IMG/VR virus record: IMGVR_UViG_3300025011_000752
Span: 1-26,340 of that record
Direction: 5' to 3' (one strand)
Length of the DNA: 26,340 bases
Origin: a virus
Shown here: positions 14,006 to 22,010 of the stretch, in pieces
Layout: each line of letters opens with the position of its first letter
How positions within the stretch are numbered: position 1 is the stretch's first letter
The notes under the pieces: model-generated
What the model saw: the letters and a program-made list of their open reading frames with translations, nothing else
What the model was told of the DNA's origin: nothing
Database searches by the model: none
Translations under genes and position numbers: made by a program

Positions 14006-14565
14006 TGAGTAAACAAAAATTCTTTGTAGATCTAGATTCGACCATTACTAATAGTGTTTTGGTATACACAAAAGTCTATAACAAAATATATCAATACTAT
14101 CCAGATTTTAAAATAGCAGATCCAAATAAACTAAAACAATATAATCTAAAAGATATCTGCCCTTTAGTTAATAATCCACTTGACATATTTGACCACGATT
14201 TATTCTTTAAATATTTAGAATTTATTAATGATAATACATATGAAGTTTTGGAAAAATTGAATAGAAAATATCAATTAATTATAGTGACAATTGGGACTCC
14301 GACTAATTTATCTAAAAAAGCATTATTTTTGAAAGAAAAGTTACCATTTATTAATGATTATATATTACTTTACAATGATGGATGCAAAGCAAATAAATCA
14401 ATTATAGATATGGAGAATGGAATTTTTATTGATGATGTAAGTAGCAATCTTTTTTCAAGTAATGCAAAAATAAAAATATTATATGGCAAGCGATTTGAAT
14501 GGAATATGGATTGGGAATGCGATTGGTGTTTCGATTGGAATGAAATTGAGTATAAATTTTTGTAG
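14005..14565 (+). CDS. HAD-family 5-prime-deoxyribonucleotidase-like phosphatase (186 aa)
   Basis: HAD motif I is D9-L-D11-S-T (FFVDLDSTITNS). Motif II is the VT in LIIVTIGTPTN (about residue 95), a Lys-rich stretch (SKKALFLKEK) supplies motif III, and FIDDVSSN (about 143-150) is motif IV. The order and size fit the 5-prime(3-prime)-deoxyribonucleotidases common in Firmicute phages, which dephosphorylate dNMPs. Coupled to the preceding diphosphohydrolase by a TAATG overlap, consistent with sequential dNTP to dNMP to nucleoside turnover. Specificity cannot be read from the sequence. Confidence 0.8.
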   Translation: MSKQKFFVDLDSTITNSVLVYTKVYNKIYQYYPDFKIADPNKLKQYNLKDICPLVNNPLDIFDHDLFFKYLEFINDNTYEVLEKLNRKYQLIIVTIGTPTNLSKKALFLKEKLPFINDYILLYNDGCKANKSIIDMENGIFIDDVSSNLFSSNAKIKILYGKRFEWNMDWECDWCFDWNEIEYKFL

Positions 14566-14634
14566 GATTGTTGTGATAGAAATAAGTCATTAATCAATTA
14601 GTCATGCATATATTTTTATGAGGTGAGGTTTCTT

Positions 14635-14769
14635 ATGGAGATAGAAATTGATTATACAATTATTACTCATGAAGAGTTTGAAAAAAGAATAAATGAATGT
14701 ATAGAATTAAAAGCAAAATTGTTTGTTGATTGGTTAAAAAATGAAATAAATAAAGATAGTAATGAATAA
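14635..14769 (+). CDS. Very small acidic protein before the integrase (44 aa)
   Basis: ATG 14635 follows GAGGTGAGG. The product is MEIEIDYTIITHEEFEKRI and so on, a short strand followed by a helix, 44 residues. Not recognised; its position just before the integrase, with a terminator right behind it, would suit a small regulator or directionality factor, but nothing in the sequence proves that. A reverse-strand frame near here lacks a ribosome binding site. Confidence 0.55.
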   Translation: MEIEIDYTIITHEEFEKRINECIELKAKLFVDWLKNEINKDSNE

Positions 14770-14799
14770 GAGTGGAAGTATTTCTACTCTTATTTTTTT
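14768..14799 (+). terminator. Rho-independent terminator
   Basis: Ten-bp stem (14768-14777 with 14782-14791, one G-T pair), loop GTAT, then A and seven T. It overlaps the stop codon of the 44-aa gene and separates the nucleotide genes from the integrase. Confidence 0.88.
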
Positions 14800-14800
14800 A

Positions 14801-14850
14801 TAAATACATATGCTAAAACAGTATTAAATACATATGCTTTATGGTATAAT
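14801..14850 (+). promoter_or_regulatory. Integrase promoter with two direct repeats
   Basis: TAAATACATATGCT occurs at 14801-14814 and again at 14825-14838, a 24-bp period. An extended -10 box TGGTATAAT is at 14842-14850, and the second repeat covers the -35 zone. This suggests a repressor operator or an integrase-related site. A related copy, ACATATGCTAAA, lies at 16530-16541 in the 3-prime end of the integrase gene. Confidence 0.55.
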
Positions 14851-14883
14851 AATCAACAATCATTTTATAAGGAGATTAATTTT

Positions 14884-16593
14884 ATGGATGAAAAAACATA
14901 TTGTATTTACATCAGGTGCTCCACAGAAGATCAAATAGAGGGATATTCACTAGAAATTCAAAAATCAAGATGTATGAAATTTATTAATGCAATACCTAAT
15001 GCAGTTTATTACGATACTTATGCAGATGAAGGAATCTCTGCAACAGATCCTTTAGAGAAAAGAAAAGGGTTAATGAGGTTATTATTAGATGCTCAAGATA
15101 ATAAATTTGACTGTATTATAATATTAGCATCTGATCGTTTAATAAGAATGTCTGAACACGATCAATATATTTTCTATGCATTAATGAAATATGATATTGA
15201 GGTAAGAACATGCACTAATGAATTACTTACTGATAATTCACCTATGGGTGAGTTTATGCGAAAAGTTAGAATTGCAATTAGTGAATTAGAAGTCAAACTT
15301 CTATCTTTTCGTGTTAAAGGTGCTATGCAAGTCAAGGCTGAGAAGGGTGAATTTAAGGGTGGGCAATTAGTGTACGGAGTAATTCATTGGGATAAAGAAA
15401 ATCAAAAAATGATATTTGATGAGCAAAAAATTGAACAAATTAAATTAATTTATGATTTATATGTTAATAAATTAAGAGGAATGACCACTATTAGAGATAT
15501 ACTTAATAATTCTGATAATTTATACATTGATAAAAATAATGAAGAAACTTTATGGAATAAAGATAGAATTGGAGGTGTATTAAATACACCTATGTATTGT
15601 GGTTATCATTATCACAATACTAAATATTCAAAATTTGATATACATGAAGATAATACAAAATTTAAAGATAAATCAGAATGGCAATTATATCCAATAAACT
15701 ATATTAAACCTATTATCTCTAAAGAAATGTGGGATAAAGCACAAGAAATAAAAGATAAACGTGGTAAAAAAATTATATCAAGTATACCAAATAAAACAAC
15801 ATGGTTGTTGACAGGTATGCTTTATTGTGGTTGTTGTGGAACACCAATGCAAGGACATCCTATAATAAATAAGAAAAAATTAAAAAATGGTGAAATAGCA
15901 GAATATGATTGTTCTGATTATATATGTATAGGAAGGACAAGCAAGGGTGGTAAATATTGTAAAGCAAAACATATAGTTAAAAAGAAAATTGAAAAAATAG
16001 TATATGAAAAAGTATTAAAATATCTTAATGATTTAATAGAAAAATTAGATAAAATATTAAATGAACAAAAAGCAATTAAAAATTTAATTAATCAAGAAAA
16101 TAAAGTTGATACTAAAGAAATAGATCATATAAATAAAGAAATAAATAAAATTAACAAGAAAATTGATAAGTATTATAAAGACTATGAGAATGAAGAAATT
16201 ACAGCAAAAGTTTTAACTCCTGCAATAAATAGATTAAACCAAGAAAAAGAAAAAATGGAGAGTAAACTTTTTGAATTAAATAAAGTCATTAATAAAAATG
16301 ATAATACTAATGAAGAACTTAAAAATTATTTAAATAAATTAAAAGAATGGGAAAAAGATTTTAAATCAGATGATATAGTGATTAAAAAAATGGCATTACA
16401 GAAATTAGTTGATTATATTGAAGTAATTGGTAGTCCTATTAGGAATGGGAAAGATAGATTAAGGATTGTATTTTATTCTGATGGCATATGTAATGAAGAG
16501 TATTTTCCCACCCCAAAACACTCTCAAACACATATGCTAAACAACAATAATTTGAGTGATAGAGCAATTAAAATATTAAATAAAATAATTTAA
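14884..16593 (+). CDS. int: Large serine recombinase (phage integrase), 569 aa
   Basis: Catalyses site-specific insertion and excision. The N-terminal resolvase domain has YIRCSTEDQ with the nucleophile Ser13 and SDRLIRM for the Arg cluster. The recombinase domain spans about 150-300 (GQLVYGVIHW to CGYHYHNTKY). A zinc ribbon follows with CGCCG near 318, then C and C in YICIGR and KYCKAKH. Next comes a long coiled coil (about 375-480), usual for this class and used in synapse control. Length and domain order are normal. It has its own extended -10 promoter and ends in a bidirectional terminator. It implies a temperate phage; no excision factor or att site is proven. Confidence 0.93.
   Translation: MDEKTYCIYIRCSTEDQIEGYSLEIQKSRCMKFINAIPNAVYYDTYADEGISATDPLEKRKGLMRLLLDAQDNKFDCIIILASDRLIRMSEHDQYIFYALMKYDIEVRTCTNELLTDNSPMGEFMRKVRIAISELEVKLLSFRVKGAMQVKAEKGEFKGGQLVYGVIHWDKENQKMIFDEQKIEQIKLIYDLYVNKLRGMTTIRDILNNSDNLYIDKNNEETLWNKDRIGGVLNTPMYCGYHYHNTKYSKFDIHEDNTKFKDKSEWQLYPINYIKPIISKEMWDKAQEIKDKRGKKIISSIPNKTTWLLTGMLYCGCCGTPMQGHPIINKKKLKNGEIAEYDCSDYICIGRTSKGGKYCKAKHIVKKKIEKIVYEKVLKYLNDLIEKLDKILNEQKAIKNLINQENKVDTKEIDHINKEINKINKKIDKYYKDYENEEITAKVLTPAINRLNQEKEKMESKLFELNKVINKNDNTNEELKNYLNKLKEWEKDFKSDDIVIKKMALQKLVDYIEVIGSPIRNGKDRLRIVFYSDGICNEEYFPTPKHSQTHMLNNNNLSDRAIKILNKII
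16530..16541 (+). repeat. Third copy of the ACATATGCTAAA element
   Basis: Identical over 12 bases to 14806-14817, and 15 of 16 when extended leftward. It lies inside the last coding part of the integrase. With the promoter copies it brackets the gene, as att half-sites or binding sites might. Confidence 0.35.
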
Positions 16594-16641
16594 AAATTAA
16601 CCTACACATTTTTTAATTTAGATGATGTGTAGGTTAATTTT
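16593..16641. terminator. Bidirectional terminator between convergent genes
   Basis: Seventeen perfect base pairs (16593-16609 with 16625-16641), 15-nt loop, A-tract on one side and T-tract on the other. It serves the integrase from the left and the endonuclease remnant from the right. Confidence 0.88.
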
Positions 16642-16644
16642 ATT

Positions 16645-17990
16645 CTAATAATCAAATTCACTATTTTCTATCAAATAATATCTCAAATATTTCTCAATAT
16701 TATCATACTCCCAATAAGGTATTCTAATTAGTTGAATATTATTTTTAGCACAATATAAATTCTTCTTCATATCATTTTTAACTTGTTGTTTAAATTTTTC
16801 TATTGCTCTTTCCATAGAAATTCCACCAAAACGTACTGGTCTAAAATGTTGAATTCCATCATGTTCAATTAAAATTCTTAACTTCGTTTGCTCTTTATCC
16901 CAAAAAGTAGAAATGTCAAATTTTAATAATCTTCCACCAATACCTAGTAAATCATTAAAAATATATTGTCTACTATATGGAATATTAATACAATTAAATA
17001 TTTCATATAGTCTTTCTTCTCCTTTAGAATAACTACATTCAGGACAACGAAAATCACGAAGATTTGAATTTGATATTTTTCTAAGATAATCTTTATGCTT
17101 GCCTTCAGGACATTTCCAATATACTTCTTTTGATGACCAAGGAGGATATTCATATGGTGAATTATTATTTTTATTACTCCATAAATACAATAAATTTTTA
17201 TCTTCTAACAATTTACCTAAACTATCCAAAGGATGAACTTTACCACTAGCAAAAATATCACAGTATGGGCATCTACTTCCACTGGTGAAACTATTAGGAG
17301 TAGTATCGTAACTTCCATGATATTTTTTATCTTGGCATTTTATATATATATAATTTTATTATTACTACCATAATTAATTTCCCAAGGATTAAATATATTC
17401 TTTTCGTAATCCCAATATTTTTCTAAAGCATTATCTCCATATGTATCAATTAAATATTGGGCAAATGAATTGCATTTATCACATTGAATAAACCCATTAT
17501 TTCTTTTAGTAATATTGCTAATACGTTTTAATTCACTTTTATGAATTAATTTTGGACATTTAAAATAATATGTATTTTCTGTACCAAAAGTAATTTCACT
17601 TGGTTTGCAATCATTTAATTCATAATCCCATCTATCAAGAACATCTTGACGATTATTTTCAATACACCATTGCTCAAAACTAATAAATTTTTTATGGTTA
17701 TTTTTAGCACATTTCTGACAATAATATTTTCCATCATTTTTAATATATTTACTATAATTTCTCCACTCAACATTTATAAATTCTTTACCACATCCATCAC
17801 ATTCGATATTTACTTTTGCTGTACTGCCATTAGGTAAATCATCAACTCTTACCAATATCTTAGAATTTCTTGGAACTTGTAATTTGCCATATTTATTTTT
17901 TATTTTTGGTAAATCATAATTTAAATCTTCATAATATTTCAAATTAGTATTACTTAAACTTACTTCTGCATATTTACTAATCAATCCCAT
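16645..17990 (-). pseudogene. Homing endonuclease gene split by a TA-repeat frameshift
   Basis: Two frames form one protein. The upstream part (17340-17990, 216 aa, ATG 17990) has N-terminal zinc-ribbon repeats (CDGC, CQKC, CDKC) and breaks at NYGSNNKIIYI. The rest (frame open from about 17338 to 16645) continues CQDKKYHGSYDTTPNS, then CPYC, CPEC and the nuclease core LIEHDGIQHF with NNIQLIRIPY. The break lies in a run of six TA units (about 17341-17352); removing one unit joins the frames into about 445 residues. The core E-x-D-G-x-x-H fits the Vsr-like homing endonucleases. The C-terminal part has a TTG at 17229 but no clear ribosome binding site. Either inactive or switched by slippage. 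Confidence 0.8.
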
Positions 17991-18086
17991 TATTCACAAC
18001 ATCCTCTCTAAATGTATTTTAATTTTCTTCAAAACCAAACTTCCTTACATCTCTCTGAATTCATAAATCACCATAAAAATAAAAAG

Positions 18087-18111
18087 AAGGATGGCAGAGA
18101 GTACCATCCTT
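18087..18111 (-). terminator. Leftward terminator
   Basis: AAGGATGG (18087-18094) pairs with CCATCCTT (18104-18111). Read leftward the stem is followed by CTTTTTATTTTTA. Confidence 0.75.
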
Positions 18112-18159
18112 ATAAGCAAATTGATCAGATTCGCCTATCTTTAAATAAACACAATAAAA

Positions 18160-18183
18160 AAGAACAGATTAATTTCTGTTCTT
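18160..18183 (-). terminator. Leftward terminator
   Basis: AAGAACAG (18160-18167) pairs with CTGTTCTT (18176-18183). Read leftward the stem runs into TTTTTATTG. It lies only 50 bases before the next leftward terminator. Confidence 0.7.
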
Positions 18184-18294
18184 AAAATTCTTAAAATTTA
18201 TCAATATTAAATTATCTATTACATATTTACCACACTAATCAAAACAAAAATCCCATTCACACAATAGTCTAGGCGAAAACCTTTGTCTGTCTTA

Positions 18295-18318
18295 TTTTCC
18301 CCAGTTAACTGGGGAAAA
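18295..18318. repeat. Perfect 24-bp palindrome
   Basis: TTTTCCCCAG, central TTAA, CTGGGGAAAA: every base is matched across the centre. It has no trailing T-tract beyond the arm in either direction, so it is better read as a protein-binding site or a stable RNA hairpin than as a plain terminator. It contains one of the few G+C-rich runs in this region. Confidence 0.6.
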
Positions 18319-18558
18319 GTAATCCATCCAAATATTAATTTTTATTTGTCTTTTATTATAATGGTAATGGAATAATAAAAGTGTCACTTTCTGAAATACC
18401 TATATGTAAGTAAATGTATCTCTAAATTATACAATTATCTATGTAATAAAATGGGTACATTTTTGCTAAATCATGTATAGAAAAGTTAAACATTTCTAAT
18501 ACACCACGTAGAGAATAATTGTAGCAATTTTACTTAAATTTCTATGTGATAATTAAAA

Positions 18559-18615
18559 ATAGTGTTATTTTTACTAAATCATAATTTATACATGATTTAG
18601 TATTTTTAACACTAT
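18559..18615 (-). terminator. Long compound hairpin after the helicase gene
   Basis: Outer stem 18559-18567/18607-18615 (9 bp), a symmetric 4-nt internal loop, inner stem 18572-18582/18592-18602 (11 bp). Read leftward the stem is followed by TTTTTAATT. It lies immediately after the helicase stop. The inner-arm sequence CTAAATCATGTATA is present again, inverted relative to the right arm, at 18469-18482. Confidence 0.7.
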
Positions 18616-18620
18616 CAAAA

Positions 18621-20090
18621 TTAAATTTTAGATATTATCCAATATCTTTTATTTTTTAATTCTCCAAATGTCTCTCTTTCACTATCTACAAAATATTTTA
18701 AATTATTTTCTTCAAATAATGCATTAATAGTTTTTAATCCAATTGATCCATGATTTGCTTTAGGACTATTTAATAATTTATCAAGTAATGTTTCTTTAAA
18801 TTTCTTTTGTTCATCTTTAAACATTTTTATTCTAACTAATTTATTTAATATATCTTCTAACACTAATTCATCTAACTTTTTCTCTAAACAGGTATACTTC
18901 ATATCTAATACACCCATCCTTTCAAACAATTTATTTTTAAATCCATCTTCTTTATCTTTTAAAATTTCTTCATATAATTCTTCATTTTTCTTATATGTAT
19001 AATACATTAATTCATTTAACTTTTTACTTATTCTTAATTCTTCCTCATTGATAATATCATAAATTAAATTTCCATATGTATTTTTATGACCATACTCCTG
19101 TATTAATTTAATATCTCCATTTTCAACTAGAAAATTTGCATAAGTTAATTTATCTTTTATATTCTCTAATTTACGAGATATTGAATTGCCCTTTTTATCT
19201 TTTATGTATAAAATTATTTTCTCATTTCCTTGTATCCTCTTTCTACCAATACATTGTATGATACTAGACAAATCAGCAATATCTACAATCAAGTGTTTAA
19301 TTTTATCATCTTTTAAATTAAAACCACAATCTGCAACTTTCGTACAGCAAAGCACTTGTTCTTCAAATTTTTCATTTTCTTCAATATAAGTTATTTTCTC
19401 AGAATCAACATATTGACGATAATTATAATTGTTGTTTGAACAGTAAAATACATGTGAATCTAGCAGTTTGCTCATTTCATATGCTTTCTTTGCACTAGTA
19501 AAATATATTGCTTTTTCATCAGGTGGTAAAAAGAATAATAATTTACCTATAGTTTTATCATTCTCATAGAAATATAATTCCTTAATAAAATTATAATCAT
19601 TTTCTATATAATAATGGTTAATTTCTAATTTAAGTTTTTCTGTTAAATATCCTTTTATAAAATTTGCTGTTGCTGTCATAAATATTTTTATTGCATTTTG
19701 ATTCATTACCCAATTAAATGATACATCAGTATTGAATATAAATTCACTTTCTTCACAAAAATGGTGTGCTTCATCACAGATTATATAATCAAAATCTATA
19801 AAATCTGCAATTATTTCACTTTTAGTTAATATTACTTCTGATAAATGCTGATAAGTTTTTATTGTGATATTCTCATTATCTCCTATTTCTACTTCTGATT
19901 GTTTTTTAATAATTGTTCTATTAACTAATATTAATATTCTTTTTGTATTATCATATTGAGATAGAGTATGTTTAATAAAATGAGATTTTCCTTTGCCAGT
20001 TGGGGATTCAATAAATATTATTTTATCTGAATTCCATTTTTCTATTTCTTCTGTTTTAATTAAATCTGAAATATATTCCTGTTTGCTCAT
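18621..20090 (-). CDS. SF2 (DEAH-type) helicase (489 aa)
   Basis: An ATP-driven nucleic-acid motor. Walker A is SPTGKGKS (29-36), motif Ia ILILVNRT (52-59), motif II DEAH (106-109), motif III TATAN (139-143), and motifs V/VI are TKVADCGFNLK (250-260) and QCIGRKR (279-285). The C-terminal 180 residues are helical and unrecognised. ATG 20090 follows AAGGAGG. It starts 23 bases after the 73-aa gene, so the pair is one unit. Replication or recombination is the likely setting, but no primase or nuclease lies alongside. Confidence 0.88.
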   Translation of the reverse strand: MSKQEYISDLIKTEEIEKWNSDKIIFIESPTGKGKSHFIKHTLSQYDNTKRILILVNRTIIKKQSEVEIGDNENITIKTYQHLSEVILTKSEIIADFIDFDYIICDEAHHFCEESEFIFNTDVSFNWVMNQNAIKIFMTATANFIKGYLTEKLKLEINHYYIENDYNFIKELYFYENDKTIGKLLFFLPPDEKAIYFTSAKKAYEMSKLLDSHVFYCSNNNYNYRQYVDSEKITYIEENEKFEEQVLCCTKVADCGFNLKDDKIKHLIVDIADLSSIIQCIGRKRIQGNEKIILYIKDKKGNSISRKLENIKDKLTYANFLVENGDIKLIQEYGHKNTYGNLIYDIINEEELRISKKLNELMYYTYKKNEELYEEILKDKEDGFKNKLFERMGVLDMKYTCLEKKLDELVLEDILNKLVRIKMFKDEQKKFKETLLDKLLNSPKANHGSIGLKTINALFEENNLKYFVDSERETFGELKNKRYWIISKI

Positions 20091-20113
20091 GATATTTGAA
20101 TAACCTCCTTGAA

Positions 20114-20335
20114 CTAGATGTTTGAATGATTGGAGATAATATTATTAATTATCTCCTTGTCTATCGAATATTTTTTCATTGCATTTCTTATTTCTTTTGA
20201 ATCTCTAAATATAAATACATTTTTATTTTTATTCTTTAAATCTTCACGTTGATCAATGAGAATAAATCTACTCATCATCAAAAACCCTGCAAGCGATTGA
20301 GAATGTATTGTTACTACAGGAATTTTATTTTCCAT
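20114..20335 (-). CDS. Small DUF5659-like phage protein (73 aa)
   Basis: The sequence has the pattern IHSQSLAGFLMMSRFILID, then KNKNVFIFRDSKEIRNAM. To my memory this is the DUF5659 pattern: a Ser/Gln-Leu-Ala start, a conserved FxF strand and a final helix. The two identical 62-aa proteins at 23900 and 25873 have a similar layout (CYSLNLRNYL, then FWLYIDNEQLNKHL). Function unknown. ATG 20335 follows AAGGAG. It has a long leader with a terminator-like hairpin at 20386-20412 and is followed by the helicase. Confidence 0.65.
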   Translation of the reverse strand: MENKIPVVTIHSQSLAGFLMMSRFILIDQREDLKNKNKNVFIFRDSKEIRNAMKKYSIDKEIINNIISNHSNI

Positions 20336-20675
20336 GTATAATCAAACTCCTTATTATTTATTTAAAATTTATAAATCACAAAACGAAAAAACACCTCAAT
20401 TAAGAAGTGTCTATTTTATCATTTCCTCACAAATTTCACTCCAAATCAACTCTTAAAACCATCCTAACCTAAACTTACACCTAATCAAAATTATCTCTTG
20501 AAATAACCTTAAAATTTCGCAATATTTAAAATATGGTAAAATAATACAACCTACAAACCATTGTAAATAGTAGGTTTGTAGGTTGTAGAGATTTGAGGTG
20601 TTTTTTATTAAAATTTACTATCAATATAAAAAAATTTGAATAAAACAACAATTTTATTCAAATATTAAATTTAAT
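20336..20675. other. Noncoding block bracketed by 14-bp inverted repeats
   Basis: No gene seen. AAAAAACACCTCAA at 20386-20399 is the exact inverse of 20593-20606, with about 190 bases between. Inside lies a 15-bp perfect stem (20545-20559/20573-20587, 13-nt loop) that reads leftward into TTATTTT and probably ends the peptidase transcript. Read leftward, 20412-20386 forms ACACTTC-TTAATT-GAGGTGT followed by T6, a terminator in the leader of the 73-aa gene. The distant inverse copy could pair with its right arm, as an antiterminator would. Confidence 0.5.
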
Positions 20676-20786
20676 CTAAAATCTAGATAATTTAGGAATA
20701 AACTTATTGAAATTCATTTCTTCATTTGGATTAATATTAAATAATTTATTTATAATTTCTATTATTTTGTTTTTAGCAGTAAAAAT
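20676..20786 (-). CDS. Tiny frame with an ATT start, unknown (36 aa)
   Basis: AAAGGAG (20800-20794) is followed seven bases later by ATT 20786, and the frame runs to a stop at 20676: (M)FTAKNKIIEIINKLFNINP and so on. There is no ATG, GTG or TTG at the start. Composition resembles the other small phage proteins (helical, Lys/Ile/Asn-rich). It is either a micro-protein using ATT or a decayed gene. Confidence 0.4.
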   Translation of the reverse strand: MFTAKNKIIEIINKLFNINPNEEMNFNKFIPKLSRF

Positions 20787-20834
20787 AAAAATTCTCCTTT
20801 GTTATTATTATTTATTTTTGCAATACATATAAAT

Positions 20835-20929
20835 TTACATCCTCTACATTCCAATTAACTACCATATTCCCTTCAAATCACGATAGGGGAGAAGTGGGGA
20901 AGAGGTAAATTAAAAGAGAGAGGATGTAA
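20835..20929 (-). other. 11-bp inverted repeat enclosing a purine-rich stretch
   Basis: TTACATCCTCT (20835-20845) is inverted at 20919-20929, separated by 73 bases that include a run of G-rich purines (about 20884-20905) on the plus strand. It lies between the peptidase gene and the tiny ATT frame. It could be an RNA structure in the intergenic part of the transcript. Confidence 0.35.
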
Positions 20930-20969
20930 TTGTTATATTTGTTGTTATATTTGTTATTATGTTTATAAT

Positions 20970-22010
20970 TTAATTATAAACTAAGAAACTATCCTTATAT
21001 CCTAATACTTTAATATACTCTAAATATTTTCTCGCATTTGATTCTTGAGAAAAACAGTTGAGTTGTATTTTAAAATATCCATCTTTTTCTACTATATATG
21101 TAGATAAATTTTTCTTCTTCAATTGCTCAACAAAATTATCCGCATTTGATTTTATAGAGTAACTGCCAATTTGCACTCGCCAATATTTCTTTTTCATGAT
21201 TAAATCCGTTGAACTCCACATCTCCGAAATAAAGTTCATTCCTTCTTGTGATTTCCAATTAATTAAATCATAAGGTATATGAAATCTTCCTTTATCTCCA
21301 TATTTAACATTCCAACTATTTGTTCCTGTGACAAATCCTTTTTTAGTAACACCATTCTTATATGTATAAGTCATGTCATCATCGTATTTTACAATGGAAA
21401 CGCCATGTCCACCATGAAATGAGCCACTTGGAGCAGAAATATATCCATTTTCACAATCTATAAAACTATCAGTAACTATTAATCCTGTTAAAATAGGACT
21501 TAATCTTAATGTTTTCTTAATGTTATTAATAGATAAATCAGTTATTCTAGCATAACCAGTAATCCTATATTGTTTTGCTTTTTCAATCATTTCATTTGTT
21601 ATATTAGGAAAACCAAATGGACTTTGTAATAAATCATATGATAAATCATCTTCTGGTAATATTCCATAATTTAATAATACACTTAACATCGTACGAGGAT
21701 ACGTTCCTTCTTGAAAAGGTATACCATCATATTTCTTTGCTAAAGTATACGCATATAATGGTGAAAATCCATTAGTGTTAGGTAAATCACCTTCAAATTT
21801 TTCATGTATATGTTTTATACTTGATGCTGCCCATGCTACACAAGAACCAAAATTTTTCTGGTCTCCTATTTTTCTATCATAGTCAATCCATGAAAATTTA
21901 GAATCTGATGCTATATTTAAATCTAATGGAATACAACAAGATATATTAAAATCTCTAATATCATCAGGGGATGGTATATAACCTTGAGTAAAATTTTGTT
22001 TGATGGTGAT
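20970..22010 (-). CDS. Papain-like (C1) cysteine peptidase with C-terminal SPOR domain (about 346 aa)
   Basis: A papain-fold protease: GSCVAWAASS with nucleophile about C57, SFHGGHGVSIV with H202, and GTNSWNVKYGDKGRF with N231. Residues about 277-346 form a SPOR-type repeat (YWRVQIGSYSIKSNADNFVEQ, by position), which binds peptidoglycan stripped of peptides. No signal peptide or membrane segment. It lies next to the endolysin genes, so a cell-wall or lysis-related role, or cleavage of host surface proteins, is plausible. Start: GTG 22019 overlaps the ribosome binding site AGGAGG (22024-22019) and cannot be used; ATC 22010 lies eight bases after it and gives (M)TIKQNFTQGYIPSP. Confidence 0.85.
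   Translation of the reverse strand: MTIKQNFTQGYIPSPDDIRDFNISCCIPLDLNIASDSKFSWIDYDRKIGDQKNFGSCVAWAASSIKHIHEKFEGDLPNTNGFSPLYAYTLAKKYDGIPFQEGTYPRTMLSVLLNYGILPEDDLSYDLLQSPFGFPNITNEMIEKAKQYRITGYARITDLSINNIKKTLRLSPILTGLIVTDSFIDCENGYISAPSGSFHGGHGVSIVKYDDDMTYTYKNGVTKKGFVTGTNSWNVKYGDKGRFHIPYDLINWKSQEGMNFISEMWSSTDLIMKKKYWRVQIGSYSIKSNADNFVEQLKKKNLSTYIVEKDGYFKIQLNCFSQESNARKYLEYIKVLGYKDSFLVYN

Larger units (their letters stand above)
17991..18620. other. Noncoding stretch with terminators, a 24-bp palindrome and inverted repeats
   Basis: About 630 bases without a credible gene between the endonuclease remnant and the helicase. It contains two leftward terminators (18087-18111, 18160-18183), an 8-bp inverted pair TTCGCCTA/TAGGCGAA around 18130 and 18271, a perfect palindrome (18295-18318), and the compound hairpin after the helicase (18559-18615). 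This density suggests a short leftward untranslated transcript or an origin-like or regulatory region; the sequence does not decide between them. Confidence 0.45.

Noticed and set aside
12140-14565. A 2-aminoadenine (Z) genome pathway, prompted by the dATP/dGTP diphosphohydrolase-domain protein
   Set aside because: No PurZ-like adenylosuccinate synthetase or HD-type dATPase is in the window. The domain is common in phages without Z DNA.
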